Of a stretch of DNA of 64,000 nucleotides, positions 59,028 to 64,000 are shown piece after piece (within the stretch, counting starts at the first letter, position 1; every line of letters begins with the position of its first letter). A program made the position numbers and the translations under genes. Location: NCBI GenBank assembly GCA_026686845.1, contig JAIVEN010000006.1, positions 31,046,501 through 31,110,500 of the forward strand, given 5' to 3'. This stretch comes from Adenanthera pavonina. Lineage: Eukaryota > Streptophyta > Magnoliopsida > Fabales > Fabaceae. A model generated the notes under the pieces. That model had not been told where the DNA came from. It made no database searches and saw only the letters and a list, made by a program, of their open reading frames with translations.

Positions 59028-60155
59028 ATACAATAACCTACTCCAATATGCCTTGAAAATGACTCCCAAAATATTCGAATCACAGGAAATTCTGAACAAC
59101 CTTAAAACAGGGTTGAGCCGCGATAAGCTACAGTACCATCGTGGCTTCAGCCAAGTAGTAGTACTTGGCGTCGTGGCCTAGCTTTTGGCACTGTGATGCC
59201 CTATTCTAATATGATATAAGCAATTTGCTGATTTTTGAGCAGAAATTTCAACACGCATAACTTCGTGCTCTGACCTCTGATCGATTTGATTCCAAAACCT
59301 ACAGGTCACTGTTATCCCAATCTAACTGTAGACACCAATTTCATTCAAATCTATCTCTGTATGGAGATTATAGACACTCCACACCATTTTGGCCAAAACT
59401 CGAACCTTAAGCACTCCAATTTCCACCCAAGGCAATTTAGCCACTGTGGACAATCCATACAAGTCCCATTTGACTCAACCAACTTATATAGGAAGGTTCA
59501 TCTCAAAGAAAGCACTCCTATGAGATTTGACCCCCTTGAACCCTAAATTCACATAATGGGATATATGCCCAAAACTTACATACATGGCCCAAAGTCCCCT
59601 TTGGTCTCATACACATGGCCAATCCGGCTCATTGACATGTGTTCTAACAACAATGACCTATACTGGGGTCCACATCATCATCATACACATATAAACTTTA
59701 CCTAGCACATTAGCCACAAACTCGGCATATAGCCACAACTATACCATTCGTCATCATTAACATCTTCTTACACAATATCATCATACCACATACCAATCAC
59801 ACTCCTCATGAATACTTGGAACAGGTGATACACTCAACCATAACCTACTTGGCATAGTATTACATGAAATAAATTACAAACTACCAATTCTACTTGAAAT
59901 TCCAGAATGCGGAGAGGCCTACAACTCCTTGGTCTTCTCCAGACTAGTACCAGAGTCTCCACCTAAAAGGTTAGTCACGAAAGGGGGTGTGAGACAGAGT
60001 CTTATTGACTGAGAACAACCACATGCAACATATATAATAATTCATACACTAATGCACATGGTACCATGAATGCAAAATGTAATGGAATACATGTCTCCCT
60101 TGCACAAAGCTAGAACCATGAGCTAACGTCATCACAGGATATTTCATATATTCTT
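59028..60155 (-). repeat. Partial 5' LTR of the minus-strand gypsy element
   Basis: It begins CAATAACCTACTCCAATATGCC, a mutated TGTAACAACCTACTCC, and follows the solo LTR through GACACCAATTTCATTC and CACAGGATATTTCATAT, where similarity stops at about 60155. The remaining ~1.4 kb of the LTR is missing. Confidence 0.72.
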
Positions 60156-60186
60156 CCGGATTGTTAGAACCTTCAGTTGGGAGTCC

Positions 60187-60200
60187 GGGCTCTAATACCA
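60187..60200 (-). other. Primer binding site of copia-type LTR
   Basis: On the - strand TGGTATTAGAGCCC directly follows the LTR end, one base different from the initiator Met tRNA PBS TGGTATCAGAG. Confidence 0.6.
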
Positions 60201-61305
60201 TTTATCAGCTTTGCTGGCTTTCTAAGAGGGGGTGAATTAGAAAGTTTAACATTTTCTACAAAATTGTGAAAGAGCAGTGAAAGTAAAAGTTGCAGAAAAC
60301 AAAGTACAGAATATAAAAAGATAGTTTACAAAGTAGAGGAACGGACGACACAAAGATTTATCCTGGTTCGGTCTACTTCTCTTGACCTACGTCCAGTCCT
60401 CAAGCTTTCACTTGAGGTTTTTCATTATCTTGCAAGAATTCAATGGACTCCTTGTAATTCCACAATATAGCCTTGTGCTATGTTCTAAGAGCTTACAAAT
60501 TTTAACTTTGCACTTTAGCAAAGTGTTTCCCAAGTCCCTTGTAAAAACCCCTTACAAGAAAATCTCTCTTCCAGATGAAGAAAAGATTTGGTATAGAAAG
60601 AAAAACTTTCTAATACAGAGTAAATGTGACAGTTGCAGTGCAATAAATGAAGTATAAGTGAGTAGAAGGATTAGTCTGATAATTTCAACAGAGTTTTAGT
60701 ATATACAGCATAAAATTGTTAACTAAAACTTTAAGTGAAGTTTTATTAATAGATTTGTGTCTTAACTATATATTAGACACAAGATCTAGCTATTAGAGAC
60801 GTTACCCAATAGTTGCTTTGTAAAACTAGCTATTCACCAATCATATTTAATAAGTCTGACACTCTAAAATTCAAATTTTGGGGTGTTAACAAATGAATTT
60901 TGCAGAGATCATAAGCTGAAGTCTTTAACATTGAACTTCCAAAATTTGTTTGTTTATAAATGAAATTTTAATTTTGGTTTTGACAAATGTTTCCCATGTT
61001 AAAACATACGAAAACATATGAATTTTCAAGTTTAAAGTGCATCTGTTGATTATGAACAGTTATCTCATATTGCTACAGTGCACTCGAAGTTCTAATTTTG
61101 GGGATCCAAAATTCATCTGTCAGTGAGCAACTCAATATAGGACAAGAATTCTACTTTTCAAAATTCAAATTTTGAACTTTCAAAATTTGTTTGACAAAAA
61201 GACCTTAATCAGACTTACATGATTTTAGTTTAAAGTTGAATTTTGAAATCTAAAGTTCTTCTGTCAGACGGACTAACTTTGAACTCTTTTTGCACTCTAA
61301 TTTCA

Positions 61306-61456
61306 AATATACTTTGACATAACTTCAGAAAAATTTTCTATTTTTCACAAATTATGCTTGACTTGAAATTCAAATTTCAATTACTCTAATTTCAGACATA
61401 CTTCGACATAGCTTTAGACAAATTTTCCATTTTTTACAAATTATGCTTGACTTGAA
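61306..61456. repeat. Local direct duplication (~75 bp)
   Basis: The block with ATACTTTGACATAACTTCAG...CACAAATTATGCTTGACTTG at 61306-61380 is repeated with few changes from about 61397 on. The second copy runs into the palindrome. Confidence 0.75.
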
Positions 61457-61507
61457 ATTCAAATTTCAATCAATTGAAATTCGAATTTCAAGTCAAGCAT
61501 AATTTGT
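61436..61507. repeat. Near-perfect 72-bp palindrome
   Basis: The left arm 61436-61470 starts ACAAATTATGCTTGACTTG. The right arm 61473-61507 is its reverse complement with one mismatch (G for T at 61482 region). Only two bases (CA) separate the arms. It can form a long hairpin or cruciform. Confidence 0.9.
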
Positions 61508-61830
61508 GACATCTCTATAACTTCAAATTTCACTTGGGAAATTTCAAATTTTTAATGATACATATCAAGTTTAATAGTTCAAAATTCGTCTATTAGTCAG
61601 TGTTTTTCAAATTTAACATAAGTTAGCATAGGATAATTGAAAAACACATATTTAAAACCAGTGGGAGTAAAATCAAAGCCTTTTAGTCTATGAACACTGT
61701 GAGAAATCCTACAAACTAATTCTTTACTCATTTCTTCCTGAATTTCTTCACTTGAATGCTCCTTATACTCCTTTGATATTTTCCTTCCAAGCTTTAGTTG
61801 TTTTGAATCATCAAAACACTTTATTCAACA

Positions 61831-62170
61831 AATGGTTGTACGCCCAAGATGTTTTGATGGAACAATTGTGGGAAAGGTTTGTTTTAGAGTGAAAGAACTC
61901 ATGTCAAGATGGTTGTCTGACCCATCTAATGTCTAGGAATGTAAGGAAGATTCGATATTAAGAATGATTTGCAAGTATAAGTCACATGGGTTAGTGAAGA
62001 TAGATGTAAAGTAGGAGAGAGCAGCTCATTCACGAGATGCACAATAGAAGGTCAAAATCAAGAAAGTTGCCTAAACGTTGAAGGATTAATATGGATGGAG
62101 TATGTTTGTTCATGGTCGAGGCTAGTGTTCATAAATTTTGAGGATGAAATTTCTTTTAAGGAGGGAAGGA
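61831..62170 (+). mobile_element. Gypsy element 3' internal end, plus strand
   Basis: The part from about 61990 matches the reverse complement of 56240-56440 (ATTAATATGGATGGAGTATGTTTGTTCATGGTCGAGG in the + sense) and ends GATGAAATTTCTTTTAAGGAGGGAAGGA, a polypurine tract touching the LTR at 62171. The rest of the element upstream has been lost or replaced by the copia LTR. Confidence 0.75.
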
Positions 62171-64000
62171 TGTAACAACCGTCATTGCACTACCCTGAAC
62201 ATAGTCTTGAGCTAACATGAAGTGGCCTTGATCATGTGTGTAGGACTGAAGGAACTAAGACCGGAGGAAGGGTCAAACGAGACAAATTCAATATTTGAGA
62301 TAAAGAAGGGGCCACGCCATGGTGAGATGCAGGGTTGACGTGGTGAGAGACCTGTAGCAACCTGAAAAATATCTGGGCCGAGAACACTGGTGCCGTGGCG
62401 AGTTTTCTGGTGCCGCAATGAAAGTCAAAAAATTTGTTTAAATCAACATCATTTCAGTTCGGCTGAGTGCAAGAAAAAGAGGAAGAAACAGATGGAGCGA
62501 TGATGAAACTATGTTAGGGCAGAGAAATCTAGCCAAGGAGGATGTTTTTTGGAACCAAGGAGCTTGATTAATGGTTGGTAAGTTGATCTTGCTTCCTCTC
62601 CTCTCTTTTCTCTTTGGTTTTTGGTTTGGAATCGGTGAGAGTATTTTAGGTTTTGAGTTTAAGGAAGAATCTACCGATTAAAATGCTTGATTTGGTGTTG
62701 TAGAAGTGTTATGTGGTGTTAGGAAGATTTGGGTATAAGTTTTGGTTGGATTATGATAGGTTTGAGTTAAACCCTAGGTTGGTATTGTGTGTGGAAGCAT
62801 AAAATCCAAAATGTACGTGGTTGATTAAAGTTTGAATGGTCTTTAGGAGCACAATGATATGTGAAAATGGTGTTAGAACCTTGGGTTAGACCTATATAGT
62901 CAAATTGTGGTTTTTGGTTAAGTGGTGTATTGTGTTAATTGTGGATTTTATGGTGTTGTAGAGGTATCTGGTTGACCAAAAGGCATACGAGTATGTTGAA
63001 TAACCCAAGGTGCTCATGGAATCAAGTGTGTGTGGAAATTGACAACCTGAGGTAATCGGGTGTTTGTATATTTGTGTTATATGTTGATATATATATATAT
63101 GTATGTATGTCTCCGTTCATACCACGATATCAGTATGTGTATGTGTATGGTTTTCTATATACCGTGGTATGTACATGGCTAGATGAGGTATTGATATATA
63201 ATGATGATGAGTATGATTTTGTATATGTGCATACGTGACTGTGGTATTCACATATAATTACATGCTAGCATGACTACTATGATGATCATTATGATGATTA
63301 TATATGTGCATTTTGAGGCATGTTAGCATGGCTTATACATCACCGCCCATGACCATAATGAGATATGGTTGATTAGAGGTGGTGATGAGATGAGATATGA
63401 TTATGTGCGATATGATATGATGAAAGATCCCTGCTACTAAATCTTCTTCTTGGGAGAGCTAGGTGGTAGTGGACTATGATATATGATGATATATATACGA
63501 TTAGGAAGGATAAGGATGGACTCCCTTTCACTAAATCCTTTTTTATGGTCAGGAAAGCCAAGTGGCAGTGGATTGCACCTTCTTTAAATCACCACTAATT
63601 CACGGTGGTCTAGGGGAGGAGAGCCATGGTCCAATAATTAGTGTGACCTTTAGCCGGGTACACTAGTGTGAGGTGAACTTGGTGATGTCCTAGAATCAGT
63701 CTTTATCAACTGTTGGAAGGGAATCACCTATACGAAATGTCCTATTATGACGATAGCTCATGGTTTTAGCTATGTGCGAGGGAGACATGCATTCCATTTC
63801 ATATTGCATTCATGAGATTGTATGAGTTATGTATATATATATGTATGCTTGTGGCTATCCTCAATTACTAAGACATTGCCTCACACCCCCCACCATGACT
63901 AACCTTTCAGGTGTAGACTCTGGTGTTAGTTCAAAGAAGACCAAGGAGCTGCAGGTCTCTCCATCTTCAGGAATTCCAAGTATAATTAGTGGTTCTAATT
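62171..64000 (+). repeat. Gypsy LTR (3' LTR), running off the window
   Basis: It begins TGTAACAACC and follows the same layout as the solo LTRs through ATGATG-rich sequence (63199-63420), the ATTAGTGTGACCTTTAGCC block and GACTAACCTTTCAGGTG at the end. About 1,830 of ~2,550 bp are inside the window. Confidence 0.82.

Larger units (their letters stand above)
54485..60155 (-). mobile_element. Degraded gypsy element, minus strand, of the 2.55-kb LTR family
   Basis: A partial 3' LTR (54485-56209) is followed by a polypurine tract, 2.8 kb of internal sequence with gag remnants, and a partial 5' LTR from 59028 to about 60155. The internal region is far too short and damaged for a full gag-pol. The left edge of the 3' LTR and the right edge of the 5' LTR are lost, the second at a junction with copia-type sequence. 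Confidence 0.72.
60201..61830 (-). mobile_element. Copia-type LTR (solo/truncated), minus strand
   Basis: In its own sense it starts TGTTGAATAAAGTGTTTTGATGATTC at 61830 and ends ...TAATTCACCCCCTCTTAG...GCTGATAAA at 60201, followed by a PBS. Both ends are of a type common in plant copia LTRs, as is the block ATTTATCCTGGTTCGG (60356-60371). Only about 45 bp of internal region remain before the junction at 60155. It contains a local duplication and a near-perfect palindrome (described separately). Confidence 0.68.

Overview
This window looks like nuclear DNA of a eudicot plant, probably a woody one. It is AT-rich, has GT-AG introns and plant-type ankyrin/PGG membrane-protein genes, and is packed with plant LTR retrotransposons, Stowaway-type MITEs and a CACTA end. 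There are no operons, bacterial promoters, rRNA, tRNA or CRISPR arrays. The species cannot be fixed from the sequence alone.

The only host gene family I can support is an ankyrin-repeat/PGG-domain (ACD6-like) locus, present three times on the + strand. Copy A (about 10871-26240) holds the one intact gene, two exons at 21907-22557 and 23267-24196, predicted at 526 aa. Copy B (about 36318-38440) is a deletion derivative with about 140 bp of ankyrin exon. Copy C (about 46960-53480) is a full-length pseudogene at 47929-53118, with a 2,550-bp solo LTR inside exon 1 and several frameshifts. The three copies share upstream and downstream flanks, and comparing them dates insertions relative to one another and shows empty sites.

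The rest is nested mobile DNA. At the left, a Ty1/copia element (Copia-1, - strand, LTR at 7024-8739) is broken by a CACTA transposon end at 1065, and itself sits in a Ty3/gypsy-type LTR whose right part survives at 8740-9527. A better preserved copia element (Copia-2, 13618-21800, - strand, 455-bp LTRs, target duplication ATAAT) lies just upstream of the intact gene's start codon, probably inside its 5' leader. It has an unusual extra ORF between the primer binding site and gag. A degraded gypsy gag-pol remnant fills 26245-28640. Three ~500-bp tandem units fill 29767-31274. From 31466 to 36250 there are old LTR pieces, diverged tandem repeats and Stowaway MITEs.

The right half is dominated by one gypsy LTR family of about 2.55 kb. 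It occurs as a solo LTR at 40353-46524 (itself split by a 3.6-kb solo LTR at 41033-44652 with target duplication TTTGG), a solo LTR at 48228-50777 (target duplication GTGAA), a degraded minus-strand element at 54485-60155, and a plus-strand 3' end with polypurine tract and LTR at 61831-64000. A copia-type LTR at 60201-61830 carries a near-perfect 72-bp palindrome.

Coordinates of repeat edges marked 'about' were read by eye. Homologies were recognised by reading and not by computed alignment.
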